Shown: positions 49,747 to 64,000, numbered from the stretch's first letter. The stretch is 64,000 nt of DNA from Neocallimastix lanati (nom. inval.) (GCA_016946835.1 JACVTC010000268.1:1-64000), one strand, 5' to 3'. Notes: generated from the sequence alone by a model not told the origin. Made by a program: numbers and translations.

Positions 49747-49820
49747 GATTTCGTGGTGTAGTCGGTTATCACGTCTGTCTAACACACAGACGGTCCCCGG
49801 TTCGAATCCGGGCGAAATCA
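49747..49820 (+). tRNA. tRNA-Val(AAC) first copy, unit 5
   Basis: Same as 5389-5462. Confidence 0.97.
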
Positions 49821-49826
49821 TTATTT

Positions 49827-49908
49827 GACAGCATGTCCGAGTGGTTAAGGAGTGTGACTAGAAATCACATAGGCTCTGCCTGCGCAGGTTCAAGTCCTGC
49901 TGCTGTCG
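49827..49908 (+). tRNA. tRNA-Ser(AGA), unit 5
   Basis: Same as 5469-5550. Confidence 0.97.
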
Positions 49909-50230
49909 TTTTTACTTTATTTTTATTATAAAAATGCAATTATACATTTAATTTTATATATTAAAAAACTCAAAAAAAAAAAAAAAAAAAAACTCAAAAA
50001 AAAAAAAAGTTAATATTAAAATGCAATATGAAATTTTTAAAAATTGTTATTTTTTTTTTTTTTTTTTTTTAATTTTTTTATTTTTTATTTTATTTTTATT
50101 TTTTTTTTGTTTTGTTTTTATTTATTTATTTATTTTTTTATTTCATTTATTTATTTGCATTTTTATTTTCTTTTTTATTTTTATTTTATTAAAAACAAAA
50201 ACAAAAAACAAAAATTAAAATATAAAAAAG

Positions 50231-50303
50231 CGCCCAACGTGGGGGTCGAACCCACAACCTTGAGATTAAGAGTCTCACGCTCTACCGATTGAGCTAGCCG
50301 GGC
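50231..50303 (-). tRNA. tRNA-Lys(CTT) inverted copy, unit 5
   Basis: Same as 5875-5947. Confidence 0.97.
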
Positions 50304-50311
50304 AAATGAAA

Positions 50312-50385
50312 TGCTCTGTGCAGGGGTCGAACCTGCGACCTTGGCGTTATTAGCACCACGCTCTAACCGACTGAGCTAACAGAGC
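50312..50385 (-). tRNA. tRNA-Ile(AAT) inverted copy, unit 5
   Basis: Same as 5956-6029. Confidence 0.97.
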
Positions 50386-50453
50386 TATTTTAGCTTTGTT
50401 TCGAAAAATATTTTTGAAATAGGGTATATTATTTAATATATTATATAATATAT

Positions 50454-50482
50454 TATTTATTATTATTTATTATTATTTATTA

Positions 50483-50533
<51 letters not shown>

Positions 50534-50661
50534 TATTATTATTTATTATTATTTATTATTATTTATTATTATTTATTATTATTTATTATTATTTATTATT
50601 ATTTATTATTATTTATTATTATTTATTATTATTTATTATTATTTATTATTATTTATTATTA
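50454..50661. repeat. Decamer TTATTATTTA array, unit 5
   Basis: 208 bp, unchanged. Confidence 0.87.
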
Positions 50662-50982
50662 ATACTTAAATTTATAAATTAGAAATATAATATAATACAC
50701 ATATATTATTGTATTATGTAGTTCATACTATCAAAAAATATTTAAATAAAATTATAATTAATTTGAATATTTGTAATATTATATTATTCTAATAAATTTA
50801 GAAATATTTAATTTTTATTTTATTTTTAGCAAAAAAAATATATTTTAAGTAATAATATTAAAAAAATTTTTTTTATAATATTTTGTAAGTATTAAAACGA
50901 ATATTTTATTTTTAATAAAAAAAATCAAAAGTAAAGAAACTAAAAAAAAAAAAAATACTATAAAAGAATTTATTATATATTA

Positions 50983-51651
<669 letters not shown>

Positions 51652-52040
51652 AATAAATAAATATTATTATTAAATTTTATTAATCTATATCAAAGCAGTT
51701 GATAAATAATTATTAATTAATTAATAATTAATACGAAATATTAAAATTAAAATCTAAACTAGTCAAAGACTAGGATTTTATAAATTATATTGTAATATTA
51801 TTATTTAATATTAAATATTGTGATTAATAATTTCATACTAAATTTAAATATAATTTTAAATTATATCAATGTTCTAAAATATTCTAAAATATTCTAAAAT
51901 ATTCTAAAATATTCTAAAATATTATATATTAATGATGGAAATATTTTACTATGGGTAAAATACTTTAATTACTATCTATTGTCTGAAAGCCTAAAAGGAT
52001 CTAAGGAAAATAAAACAGGAATATTAAAATTTTTAAATGC

Positions 52041-52114
52041 GGGCTGTTAGTTCAGTTGGATAGAACGCTTGACTACGGATCAAGAGGTCGCAGGTTCAAG
52101 TCCTGCATAGCTCG
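52041..52114 (+). tRNA. tRNA-Arg(ACG), unit 5
   Basis: Same as 7651-7724. Confidence 0.96.
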
Positions 52115-52118
52115 TTTT

Positions 52119-52192
52119 GATTTCGTGGTGTAGTCGGTTATCACGTCTGTCTAACACACAGACGGTCCCCGGTTCGAATCCGGGCGAAATCA
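52119..52192 (+). tRNA. tRNA-Val(AAC) second copy, unit 5
   Basis: Same as 7729-7802. Confidence 0.97.
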
Positions 52193-52380
52193 TTTTTTTT
52201 ACATCATTTTCTAGATATAAATTAAAAATGCTAAAAAAAAGAAAAAATTTAATATTTTTAATTTAATTATTATAGCAAATATTAATTTTTCGTTTCTCAA
52301 AATATTTTCGTTTCGTAAAAATAAAAGAACTAAAATGTACAATACATATAAATATATTTAGCTTTAGCAATAAAAAGAAC

Positions 52381-52463
52381 TGCCAAGAGTGAGGTTCGAA
52401 CTCACGCCTCTTTCGAGACCGCATCTTAAGTGCGGCGCCTTAGACCGACTCGGCCATCTTGGC
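52381..52463 (-). tRNA. tRNA-Leu(TAA), unit 5
   Basis: Same as 7992-8074. The spacer to Val is one A shorter than in other units. Confidence 0.97.
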
Positions 52464-52729
52464 TAAATATAAGTTTATTTTCTTTTTAATTTATTTTTAA
52501 GATCAGTTTCTTTTCATTTAATTATTTTTTTAATTTAAAAAATTAATCTATAGCATATTATAATTTTATGGTACTATTAATGGAAAAATAAATTGATATA
52601 TGTCTAAACGAACAAATAATAATAAAATTAATTATTAATGTTATAATAAATATAATTATATTAAGTATATGGATAAATTATGTTTAATGATATAGTATAA
52701 TATTATTAATAAAGATTATAAGTAAACTT

Positions 52730-52780
<51 letters not shown>

Positions 52781-53190
52781 TATATGTATTTATTTATTTA
52801 TGCTTTTTCAGTTTTAAATTTTATAATTAATCTTATAATCTTATAATCTTATAATTTGAAATATCTATAAAATAAATTAATTATAATAAAATGTAATAAT
52901 AAAAAATATTTATATTTATATTTATATTTATAAGAATGCCAATGATTTTCTAAAGCATAAATAAAAAATATTTATTTTTAAATAATTATTATTATATAAT
53001 TTTAATAAAAGATCAAATATAATAGCATTACTAAGTATGAATAATGAATAAAATAGTAAATAAATAAAATATATAATAAAATAAAAATCTGTAACTAAAA
53101 ATAATGTTGAAATAATTATGTTATTGATATATATTATATGTACTTAGGATAAGTCTTTCTTTTCAACAGAATTCGGAAAAAACAACTAAG

Positions 53191-53261
53191 GCATTGATGG
53201 TTTAGTGGTATAATTACCGCCTGCCACGCGGTAGACCCGGGTTCGATTCCCGGTCAATGCA
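53191..53261 (+). tRNA. tRNA-Gly(GCC), unit 5
   Basis: Same as 8802-8872. Confidence 0.97.
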
Positions 53262-53264
53262 TTT

Positions 53265-53337
53265 GCCTTCATGGCTCAGTCGGCAGAGCATCCCCCTAGT
53301 AAGGGGAAGGTCATCGGTTCGATTCCGATTGAAGGCA
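53265..53337 (+). tRNA. tRNA-Thr(AGT), unit 5
   Basis: Same as 8876-8948. Confidence 0.97.
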
Positions 53338-53587
53338 TTATTTTTATTTTATTTTATTTTTTTTTTTTTTTAATTTCAAAAAGTAATATATAAATTAAAT
53401 TTTTAATAATTATTGCATTTCATCAGTGTATATGTTAATTTACAAAATTAGAAAAGTTGAATTTCATCTTATAATATTTTAACTTTTACATTTAATTAAA
53501 TTATTTATAATGTTTTAACTTTCACATTTAATTAAATTATTTACAGTTTTAATTTATGTTCTATACAAGGAATTATTATTTATTACG

Positions 53588-53626
<39 letters not shown>

Positions 53627-53962
53627 CTATTATGAATTAAATGATTTTCACACTAATATTTAAATAAATAAATAATTAATTACGCAATTATTAAAGTTAA
53701 CATATACATTTTTAAAATAAAAATTAAAATAAATAAAATAATAAATATAAATATATATATATATATTTATAATTATTATATAATATATTTTAAACTTAAA
53801 TATTACTAATTTTTTTAATTTAAATCAAAATTTCATTTTAACTTTAAATTGTATATTTGATATTAATTTAAAAATACCAAATGATAAAATCAAACTAAAT
53901 TTTATTTTCTATATTTTTATGGGGTTGTTAGTTGTTTAAAAATAAATTTAAAAACAAGATAA

Positions 53963-54034
53963 GGCTCATTGGTCTAGTAGTATGATTCTCGCTTTGGGTG
54001 CGAGAGGTCCCGGGTTCAATTCCCGGATGAGCCC
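53963..54034 (+). tRNA. tRNA-Pro(TGG), unit 5
   Basis: Same as 9570-9641. Confidence 0.97.
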
Positions 54035-54387
54035 CTCTTTTTTAATTTTGACTTTTTATAATAGTTATTACTTTTATAAATTCATTTTTAAAATCTACTG
54101 ATAATTAGTATCAGAATTTAAATAAAAGAGCGAAGCAAAAATATTTTGAAAAAAAGTAATAAATGTATTAAAATATTAATTTTATTCATAATTTTAGCAA
54201 TATTTTATAATTTAAATAATAAATATATATAAATATAAATAAATATCTAAAATATAATTAATTAATACAAATAAAGGAATAAATACTATCTTAAAATCAT
54301 ATATTAATAATAAATTTAAACACTTATCAATTATATTAAATTGTAAGGTATACAAGAATATTATATATTTAATAATTTACTAAATAT

Positions 54388-54459
54388 GGTTCTATAGTGT
54401 AGCGGTTAGCACATTGGACTTTGAATCCAATAACTCGAGTTCAAATCTCGATAGGACCT
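54388..54459 (+). tRNA. tRNA-Gln(TTG), unit 5
   Basis: Same as 9995-10066. Confidence 0.95.
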
Positions 54460-54665
54460 AATTTTTAATTATATTTTTAACAATTTTTAACAATTTTAAC
54501 AATTTTAAAAATTACTAAATATTAATATATTAACTTTTATTTTTATCTTTATCTTTAGTTTTTTAGCATTTAATAATAATAATATTTTTTGTAAAAAAAA
54601 AAAAAAAGAAAATATTCTAATAAAAATAAAATTATATTGTTAATAAAAAAAATGAAAAAGGCTTA

Positions 54666-54737
54666 CTCCCAGGCGGGGAATTGAACCCCGGTCTCCCGCG
54701 TGACAGGCGGGGATACTCACCACTATACTACCTGGGA
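54666..54737 (-). tRNA. tRNA-Asp(GTC), unit 5
   Basis: Same as 10273-10344. Confidence 0.97.
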
Positions 54738-55195
54738 TGGCTTTAATTATTTTTTGATCTTATTTTGTCATATACACTATGTCACCGAATTTTAAAGTAT
54801 GATCATGTAATTAAAGCATTTAATTAGAATTTAGAATTTCATTAAATAAAATATATTCAATATAAATTTATTTCAACATTTAAATCATGTTATACTTATT
54901 TAATTGTATTTTGTACTTAAATTTAATTGTATTTTGTACTTAATTTTAAAGATAAAGATTTTTATGAAAACTTAATTTTTTATTTTTATTATTTTAATAA
55001 ATATATATAAATATATATAAATTAAATATATAATATTTATAAATATTAAGAATTAATCAATAAAACATACTATAATATTGAAATTAAAATAAATATTATA
55101 TTATTCAATTATTTAATATTATATAATCAAAAATGTATAATTCATTTTAATTATTTGCTTTTGACTTTTTTTTATTTTTATTTTTATTGCTTTCT

Positions 55196-55389
55196 TTTAT
55201 TTTATTTATTATTTTATTTATTATTTTATTTATTATTTTATTTATTATTTTATTTATTATTTTATTTTATTTTTATTTTTATTTTTATTTTTATTTTTAT
55301 TTTTATTTTTATTTTTATTTTTATTTTTATTTTTATTTTTATTTTTATTTTTATTTTTATTTTTATTTTTATTTTTATTTTTATTTTTA
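55196..55389. repeat. TTTTATTTATTA / TTTTTA array, unit 5
   Basis: Same length as 10803-10996. Confidence 0.88.
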
Positions 55390-55606
55390 ATATATTGTAT
55401 TCGAGTTTAAATGATATTTAATTGTTAATTAATTATTTCATTTTCAGTTGAATAATAATTCATAAATTTAATTTTTATCTCCATAATTATTTATAAATTT
55501 ATTTTTAAAAATTTTTTTCATAAATACTACATAAAAACAAAAATTATTTTATAACCATTTGATTTTTAGTAGTACAAGATTTATTCTTAATTTTAATCAT
55601 AGGCAA

Positions 55607-55680
55607 GCTCTGTTAGCTCAGTCGGTTAGAGCGTGGTGCTAATAACGCCAAGGTCGCAGGTTCGACCCCTGCACAGAGCA
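55607..55680 (+). tRNA. tRNA-Ile(AAT), unit 6
   Basis: 74-nt standard form; paired with Lys(CTT). Confidence 0.97.
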
Positions 55681-55696
55681 AACTGAATGTAAAATT

Positions 55697-55769
55697 GCCC
55701 GGCTAGCTCAATCGGTAGAGCGTGAGACTCTTAATCTCAAGGTTGTGGGTTCGACCCCCACGTTGGGCG
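55697..55769 (+). tRNA. tRNA-Lys(CTT), unit 6
   Basis: Same as 218-290. Confidence 0.97.
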
Positions 55770-56523
55770 ATATTTTTTGGTAGTATTCTTTTAATCAAAT
55801 AGCCTAAGTATATATAAATATTTTAATTAAACTACTTTTTAATGTATATATATATATATATATATATTTTAATTAAACTACTTTTAATATATATATATAA
55901 TATATATTTTAATTAAACTACTTTTAATATATATATATAATATATATTTTAATTAAACTACTTTTTAATATATATATATGTTTTAATGATAAATCAATAT
56001 TTATATATATAATAAATAATAAGTTATGACTAACCACTAGTTTCATAAATTAAATTTTAAATTTGAACTATATAATATATATATTTTTATTTTTATAAAT
56101 TACATATATATATAATATTTTTCTTATTATATATAAATATATATATATTAATGAAATATTAAATAAATAAATTGTATATTGTTATTAATTGAAAATATTT
56201 AATATGATAACTATAATTTTATAACATTTAAAATTTTAATACAATGAATTATTTTTAATTTAAAATTAATTTGTCTAATGTTTATTTTAATATTAATATT
56301 TATTTTGATATTAATATTTATTTTGATATTAAAATTTACTAATATCTTAAAATAGATATTAATTATTATGAATTATCAAATTTTAAACTTAAACAATATA
56401 TTTAAATAAATTAATATATTTTCTTATTTAAGAAAATTTAAAAACAAAAAATAATAAATAATATATATATATAAAATTTTTTTTTATCATAAGAATTTCC
56501 AAAAATTATTAAGTAATATAACG

Positions 56524-56561
<38 letters not shown>

Positions 56562-56592
56562 AAAGCAGGAAAAAACAAAGCCAGAAAGCGTA

Positions 56593-56665
56593 GCCCTGTT
56601 AGCTCAGTTGGTAGAGCGTGCGGCTTTTAACCGCAAGGTCGGGGGTTCGAGCCCCCCATAGGGCG
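56593..56665 (+). tRNA. tRNA-Lys(TTT), unit 6
   Basis: Same as 1115-1187. Confidence 0.97.
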
Positions 56666-56667
56666 TA

Positions 56668-56741
56668 GCTCTTATGGCGCAATTGGCTAGCGCGTTCGGC
56701 TGTTAACCGAGAGGTTGGTGGTTCAAGCCCACCTAGGAGCG
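56668..56741 (+). tRNA. tRNA-Asn(GTT), unit 6
   Basis: Same as 1190-1263. Confidence 0.97.
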
Positions 56742-56811
56742 TTTCTTTTTTATTATTTTCATAAAATAATATTGTATTTATTAATTTTTTACAATTTAAA
56801 GCACTAAATTA

Positions 56812-56882
<71 letters not shown>

Positions 56883-57225
56883 ATATATTTATCATTGAAT
56901 TAATAAATAATTTATTATTATTCGTTGTATTTTATGAGATAAAAAAGATTTATATAAAAATATAAAAAATATAAAAAAAATAAAAAAATATTAATATTAA
57001 AAATAAAAATAAAAATAAAAATAAAAATAAAAATAAAATAAAAAATAAAAAATAAAAATATTGTATTGCTATTGACTATATTATTTATTAAAGTAAAATA
57101 ATTATTAAATGTTGTCTTTTACGTAGTAAATTATTATACCATTATATTAAAATGAATAAAATAATTTATTTTATATTTTACTAACCTATAATTATTAATT
57201 TAAATAAAAAAAATAAGGTTCAAAA

Positions 57226-57298
57226 TGGAGAATCCGGGCGTCGATCCCGGTGCCTCTCGCATGCTAAGCGAGCGCTCTACCATTTGAGCTAATTCCCC
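57226..57298 (-). tRNA. tRNA-Ala(AGC), unit 6
   Basis: Same as 1753-1825. Confidence 0.96.
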
Positions 57299-57967
57299 TT
57301 CTTTGATAATATTTCTATGTTGTCTATACTTGTGGTACGAAGTAAATTTATAATTTTATTATTATTATTATTGTTATTATTATCATTATTATCATTATTA
57401 TCATTATTATCATTACTTTCATATTATCATTATTATTATTACTATCACTATTATTGTTATTATTGTTATAAATATTATTATAATTGTTATTAATATTATT
57501 ATTATTTTTATTATTTAATTTTGGTATAAGTTGTTTTTATCTATTTAATTTTTTATCTAAATAAATTAAAATTGTAATTTTTATAATTTTTATTACTTTT
57601 AAGATTGTATTTAATTTTTGTAATTTTTATTACTTTTAAGATTGTATTTAATTTTTATAATTTTTATTACTTTTAATAATGTATTTATTTTTAATTAATT
57701 ATATAAAAGAAAAGTCTAATATAAAATAAGCAAATAAATAATGTTAATAATTAATACTTAAATTTCACATAATAAATAATATATTATATATATTATATAT
57801 ATTATATATATTATATATATTATATATATTATATATTTTATGTATTCTATATATTCTATAATAAATAATATATCTAAAAATTGTATAATTAAGTAAATAA
57901 ATATTTTAAACTATTTCTATTTGACATATTCATTAAAGAAACAAAAAAAAAGAAAAAACCTAAAAAG

Positions 57968-58040
57968 TGCCGTTCCCAGGATTCGAACCTGGGTCGAGTC
58001 GGCCACAACGACTTATACTAAACCACTATACGAGAACGGC
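57968..58040 (-). tRNA. tRNA-His(GTG), unit 6
   Basis: Same as 2495-2567, with genomic G at -1. Confidence 0.95.
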
Positions 58041-58396
58041 CAAAATCACTTTATTTATATAAGTTTGAAAAGTATAAATTCAATATAGATTAACATTAAA
58101 TAATAGTAATTATTTTACTAATTTCATATTTATATATAAAAAATTTCTTGACAATTTGATAATAATTTTAATTTAATAATTATTAGAAATCTGAATTTTG
58201 ATAATAAATTTTCATTAAAATATTAAACATTATTAAAATTAATAATAATATTAACCTTTAATTTTTTTTTTTTTAATTTCATATTATTTTTAATATTAAT
58301 AAATTTAATAAATAAATAAATATATATAAAAGTACTATTAAATGAATAAATACTGAAAACGCATAAAAATTAAAAATTTAAAAAATTAAATAAAAA

Positions 58397-58469
58397 TGCG
58401 ACCTCCGTGGCTTGAACACGGGACCTTTAGATCTTCAGTCTAACGCTCTCCCAGCTGAGCTAAGGTCGC
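58397..58469 (-). tRNA. tRNA-Phe(GAA), unit 6
   Basis: Same as 2924-2996. Confidence 0.97.
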
Positions 58470-58480
58470 TAAATTTTAAA

Positions 58481-58565
58481 TCCTTCGAACCGGAGTCGAA
58501 CCAGTGACATGTTGATTACTATATAATTCTACAGTCAACCGCTCTACCAACTGAGCTATCGAAGG
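58481..58565 (-). tRNA. tRNA-Tyr(GTA) with intron, unit 6
   Basis: Same as 3008-3092; intron at 58517-58528. Confidence 0.96.
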
Positions 58566-59369
58566 ATCTTGTAAAATTATGCCAGAGAACCAATATAAAA
58601 TATACTTATTATATGTTAAACATAAAACTCTAGATTTTTAAAGAATATATTTTAATATATATCATAAAATGGATACAATTTAATGGTTTAATAATATCAT
58701 TAATAAATATTTATATTTTAAATAAAAAATTATAATTAAGTACTTTAATTTATAAATTTATATATTATATTAAAAAAAAAAATTTTTTTCAGAAATTTAA
58801 TTAAAATATTTTTATTAAATTAATTAATAGGTTTACATATAAATATAATATCATGAATTATAAATAGCTATAAAAATAGATAAATTTTTTATAATTGAAA
58901 ATATTACTATTTTCTATATTGTATTTATAAGTATTAATATTATTTATGAATTTTAATTAAAATATTTATTATATAATTATATATTGATATACGCATTTCT
59001 TTATATTGTAATTAAAACTTAAATACATTACTATTATTATTTTATGTCTTTGTTTTTATTATTTTTTTTTAAAATATTTATTTATATTTTTAATTTTTCG
59101 TTATTTATTAATTTTGATTATCATAACTTTTATTATTAATTTAAGAATTTTTAAAATTTCGTCTAATACTTTAAAAATTGCTTACATATATATTTTATTA
59201 TAACTAAATAAAAAATAAATAAAATATAAATTATAAATAATATATAACATTTTTATATCTTAATTTATCATTACCATTAAATTATTTATTATTTGTATTA
59301 ATAGAAATAAAAAAATAAAAATAAAAAAAAAAAAGAACGAAATATTGATACCAAAATTTAGTAAAAAAG

Positions 59370-59452
59370 TGAACAGAGTGGGATTCGAACCCACGCCTAC
59401 GAATAGATCACGGCCTTAACGTGACGCCTTAGACCAACTCGGCCATCTGTCC
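59370..59452 (-). tRNA. tRNA-Leu(AAG), unit 6
   Basis: Same as 3897-3979. Confidence 0.96.
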
Positions 59453-59683
59453 AAGTTAATAATTTTTAATTGAAATTTTCTTTTCTACCAATACTAAATT
59501 ATCATTATATGATAATAATGTTATCAATGATATATACTATGCTAAAATTATTAACTAAATAATATAAATAGTAAATAGTGCAATTAATCATAATCGATTT
59601 TAATTTTATTAGTAAATACTATATATGTATTTAAATTTTAATTTAATTTAATCAAAATCTAGAAAAAAAAAGATCAAAAGTAA

Positions 59684-59755
59684 TTCCGCATCGGGGAATC
59701 GAACCCCGGCCGCCACGGTGAAAGCGTGGAATCCTAGCCACTGGACCAATGCGGA
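59684..59755 (-). tRNA. tRNA-Glu(TTC), unit 6
   Basis: Same as 4211-4282. Confidence 0.97.
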
Positions 59756-60322
59756 TCTTGTTGTTTTAAACTTTCATTTCTTGCTTTTTTATTATATCTT
59801 TGTAGTGCAAAATTTTTCAATAGGTTAGGATTATTAATTTTATTATTAATATTATTAAATTATTAATATTACTAAATTATTACATTTTTTCTTAAATTTT
59901 ATATAATTAAACTTTACATTATTTAAATTAATTGTTTAAAGTTATTTATTAATATCTTTTCATTTTTTTTTTCTTATTTAAATTTTTATTTATCTAGTAT
60001 TATTTTATTTATATTTTTATTTTTTCTTTTTTTTTTTATTTTTTAATTTTCTTTTTTCATTTTTGTCTTTATTTAATAAATAATATTTTTCAAGTTAATT
60101 GTAATACTTAAAAGTGAATTTGTTTGATTCAATATAATCTTAGCAAAACTTCTAAATATAATTTATAATATTAATAAATTAATATATATGCATTTCAATG
60201 TACTTAATTTAATATTTATTATTAATAATAAATAATTATTTTTAATTTTATTTCATTCTTAAATTAGTTTTGAAAATAACAAATATATATATATATATAT
60301 ATATTACTATTATTTTATAATG

Positions 60323-60359
<37 letters not shown>

Positions 60360-60859
60360 AAAAAATTAAATTAATATTAAAATATTATAAATTGCGAAAA
60401 TTTTATATTTTATTTATTTTATTTATTTATTTTATACTTTAAGTTTAGTTATTAAATTTTAATTTACCTTATTTTTAATTTAGTTTTAGTTTTTCTGTTT
60501 GATTGTTCCATTATCTTCAAAAGTTTTTATAAGCTATTTTAATATTAAATATTATATATAAATTAAAATAAAATTAACAGTTATTTATTTATTAAAATTA
60601 TTTCCAATAAGTTTATTTAATTTCTTAAAATACTAAATTTTAATTTTTAATTATTTTTAAACATTTATATTATATATTAATAAATATATTATAATTATTT
60701 AATTTAATAAATATATAATATATATTTAATTAATATATCTATTCAATTAATATATCTATTTAATTGAAGTGATATTGATAATTTTATAAATAATTTATAA
60801 ATATTTTATATTGTAAATTATTATACAATATAGAAAATTTTGAAAAATTTTGTCAGATT

Positions 60860-60933
60860 GATTTCGTGGTGTAGTCGGTTATCACGTCTGTCTAACACAC
60901 AGACGGTCCCCGGTTCGAATCCGGGCGAAATCA
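60860..60933 (+). tRNA. tRNA-Val(AAC) first copy, unit 6
   Basis: Same as 5389-5462. Confidence 0.97.
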
Positions 60934-60939
60934 TTATTT

Positions 60940-61021
60940 GACAGCATGTCCGAGTGGTTAAGGAGTGTGACTAGAAATCACATAGGCTCTGCCTGCGCAG
61001 GTTCAAGTCCTGCTGCTGTCG
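60940..61021 (+). tRNA. tRNA-Ser(AGA), unit 6
   Basis: Same as 5469-5550. Confidence 0.97.
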
Positions 61022-61345
61022 TTTTTACTTTATTTTTATTATAAAAATGCAATTATACATTTAATTTTATATATTAAAAAACTCAAAAAAAAAAAAAAAA
61101 AAAAACTCAAAAAAAAAAAAAGTTAATATTAAAATGCAATATGAAATTTTTAAAAATTGTTATTTTTTTTTTTTTTTTTTTTTAATTTTTTTATTTTTTA
61201 TTTTATTTTTATTTTTTTTTTGTTTTGTTTTTATTTATTTATTTATTTTTTTTATTTTCATTTATTTATTTGCATTTTTATTTTCTTTTTTATTTTTATT
61301 TTATTAAAAACAAAAACAAAAAACAAAAATTAAAATATAAAAAAG

Positions 61346-61418
61346 CGCCCAACGTGGGGGTCGAACCCACAACCTTGAGATTAAGAGTCTCACGCTCTAC
61401 CGATTGAGCTAGCCGGGC
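61346..61418 (-). tRNA. tRNA-Lys(CTT) inverted copy, unit 6
   Basis: Same as 5875-5947. Confidence 0.97.
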
Positions 61419-61426
61419 AAATGAAA

Positions 61427-61500
61427 TGCTCTGTGCAGGGGTCGAACCTGCGACCTTGGCGTTATTAGCACCACGCTCTAACCGACTGAGCTAACAGAGC
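61427..61500 (-). tRNA. tRNA-Ile(AAT) inverted copy, unit 6
   Basis: Same as 5956-6029. Confidence 0.97.
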
Positions 61501-61568
61501 TATTTTAGCTTTGTTTCGAAAAATATTTTTGAAATAGGGTATATTATTTAATATATTATATAATATAT

Positions 61569-61597
61569 TATTTATTATTATTTATTATTATTTATTA

Positions 61598-61648
<51 letters not shown>

Positions 61649-61776
61649 TATTATTATTTATTATTATTTATTATTATTTATTATTATTTATTATTATTTA
61701 TTATTATTTATTATTATTTATTATTATTTATTATTATTTATTATTATTTATTATTATTTATTATTATTTATTATTA
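61569..61776. repeat. Decamer TTATTATTTA array, unit 6
   Basis: 208 bp, unchanged. Confidence 0.87.
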
Positions 61777-62099
61777 ATACTTAAATTTATAAATTAGAAA
61801 TATAATATAATACACATATATTATTGTATTATGTAGTTCATACTATCAAAAAAATATTTAAATAAAATTATAATTAATTTGAATATTTGTAATATTATAT
61901 TATTCTAATAAATTTAGAAATATTTAATTTTTATTTTATTTTTAGCAAAAAAAAATATATTTTAAGTAATAATATTAAAAAAATTTTTTTTATAATATTT
62001 TGTAAGTATTAAAACGAATATTTTATTTTTAATAAAAAAAATCAAAAGTAAAGAAACTAAAAAAAAAAAAATACTATAAAAGAATTTATTATATATTAA

Positions 62100-62756
<657 letters not shown>

Positions 62757-63145
62757 AATAAATAAATATTATTATTAAATTTTATTAATCTATATCAAAG
62801 CAGTTGATAAATAATTATTAATTAATTAATAATTAATACGAAATATTAAAATTAAAATCTAAACTAGTCAAAGACTAGGATTTTATAAATTATATTGTAA
62901 TATTATTATTTAATATTAAATATTGTGATTAATAATTTCATACTAAATTTAAATATAATTTTAAATTATATCAATGTTCTAAAATATTCTAAAATATTCT
63001 AAAATATTCTAAAATATTCTAAAATATTATATATTAATGATGGAAATATTTTACTATGGGTAAAATACTTTAATTACTATCTATTGTCTGAAAGCCTAAA
63101 AGGATCTAAGGAAAATAAAACAGGAATATTAAAATTTTTAAATGC

Positions 63146-63219
63146 GGGCTGTTAGTTCAGTTGGATAGAACGCTTGACTACGGATCAAGAGGTCGCAGGT
63201 TCAAGTCCTGCATAGCTCG
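63146..63219 (+). tRNA. tRNA-Arg(ACG), unit 6
   Basis: Same as 7651-7724. Confidence 0.96.
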
Positions 63220-63223
63220 TTTT

Positions 63224-63297
63224 GATTTCGTGGTGTAGTCGGTTATCACGTCTGTCTAACACACAGACGGTCCCCGGTTCGAATCCGGGCGAAATCA
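63224..63297 (+). tRNA. tRNA-Val(AAC) second copy, unit 6
   Basis: Same as 7729-7802. Confidence 0.97.
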
Positions 63298-63486
63298 TTT
63301 TTTTTACATCATTTTCTAGATATAAATTAAAAATGCTAAAAAAAAAGAAAAAATTTAATATTTTTAATTTAATTATTATAGCAAATATTAATTTTTCGTT
63401 TCTCAAAATATTTTCGTTTCGTAAAAATAAAAGAACTAAAATGTACAATACATATAAATATATTTAGCTTTAGCAATAAAAAGAAC

Positions 63487-63569
63487 TGCCAAGAGTGAGG
63501 TTCGAACTCACGCCTCTTTCGAGACCGCATCTTAAGTGCGGCGCCTTAGACCGACTCGGCCATCTTGGC
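63487..63569 (-). tRNA. tRNA-Leu(TAA), unit 6
   Basis: Same as 7992-8074; last gene in the window. Confidence 0.97.
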
Positions 63570-63835
63570 TAAATATAAGTTTATTTTCTTTTTAATTTAT
63601 TTTTAAGATCAGTTTCTTTTCATTTAATTATTTTTTTAATTTAAAAAATTAATCTATAGCATATTATAATTTTATGGTACTATTAATGGAAAAATAAATT
63701 GATATATGTCTAAACGAACAAATAATAATAAAATTAATTATTAATGTTATAATAAATATAATTATATTAAGTATATGGATAAATTATGTTTAATGATATA
63801 GTATAATATTATTAATAAAGATTATAAGTAAACTT

Positions 63836-63886
<51 letters not shown>

Positions 63887-64000
63887 TATATGTATTTATT
63901 TATTTATGCTTTTTCAGTTTTAAATTTTATAATTAATCTTATAATCTTATAATCTTATAATTTGAAATATCTATAAAATAAATTAATTATAATAAAATGT

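Overview
The window is a head-to-tail tandem array of one unit of about 11.1 kb. Five complete copies (1-11086, 11087-22163, 22164-33228, 33229-44359, 44360-55479) and most of a sixth (55480-64000) are present; the phase of the unit is arbitrary because the window starts inside it. Each full unit carries 22 tRNA genes and nothing else I can recognise as a gene: no protein gene, rRNA, transposon or CRISPR. The window holds 127 tRNA genes (22 x 5 + 17). All long open frames are low-complexity spacer or antisense tRNA.

Organism: a eukaryotic nuclear genome with extremely A+T-rich spacers. Evidence: six A34 (inosine-type) anticodons (Ile AAT, Val AAC, Leu AAG, Ala AGC, Ser AGA, Thr AGT), no encoded CCA ends, oligo-T pol III terminators, and a 12-nt intron next to the anticodon of tRNA-Tyr. 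Tandem tRNA arrays separated by short repeats are best known from Entamoeba, but those units are, from memory, much shorter (one to a few tRNAs). An amoebozoan or another very AT-rich eukaryote such as an anaerobic gut fungus (Neocallimastigomycota) is possible. The sequence alone does not decide this.

Unit layout (unit 1 coordinates): + Ile(AAT) 128, Lys(CTT) 218, Lys(TTT) 1115, Asn(GTT) 1190; - Ala(AGC) 1753, His(GTG) 2495, Phe(GAA) 2924, Tyr(GTA) 3008, Leu(AAG) 3897, Glu(TTC) 4211; + Val(AAC) 5389, Ser(AGA) 5469; - Lys(CTT) 5875, Ile(AAT) 5956; + Arg(ACG) 7651, Val(AAC) 7729; - Leu(TAA) 7992; + Gly(GCC) 8802, Thr(AGT) 8876, Pro(TGG) 9570, Gln(TTG) 9995; - Asp(GTC) 10273. The unit serves 17 amino acids; Met, Trp and Cys are absent.

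Fourteen of the 22 genes form seven tight same-strand pairs (Ile-Lys twice, Lys-Asn, Tyr-Phe, Val-Ser, Arg-Val, Gly-Thr) with spacers of 2 to 16 nt. Six of these spacers lack a run of four T and the seventh is exactly TTTT. The eight solitary genes and the second gene of each pair are followed by T4 or longer, which suggests dicistronic pol III transcription units. Spacers contain poly-A/T tracts, AT-rich minisatellites, a 20-copy TTTTTA array and a very long AAT array (about 605-688 bp) whose length is the main difference between units. Otherwise the copies look nearly identical, with differences confined to homopolymer and microsatellite indels, one 12-bp junction loss in unit 4 and a one-base insertion in the first tRNA-Ile.
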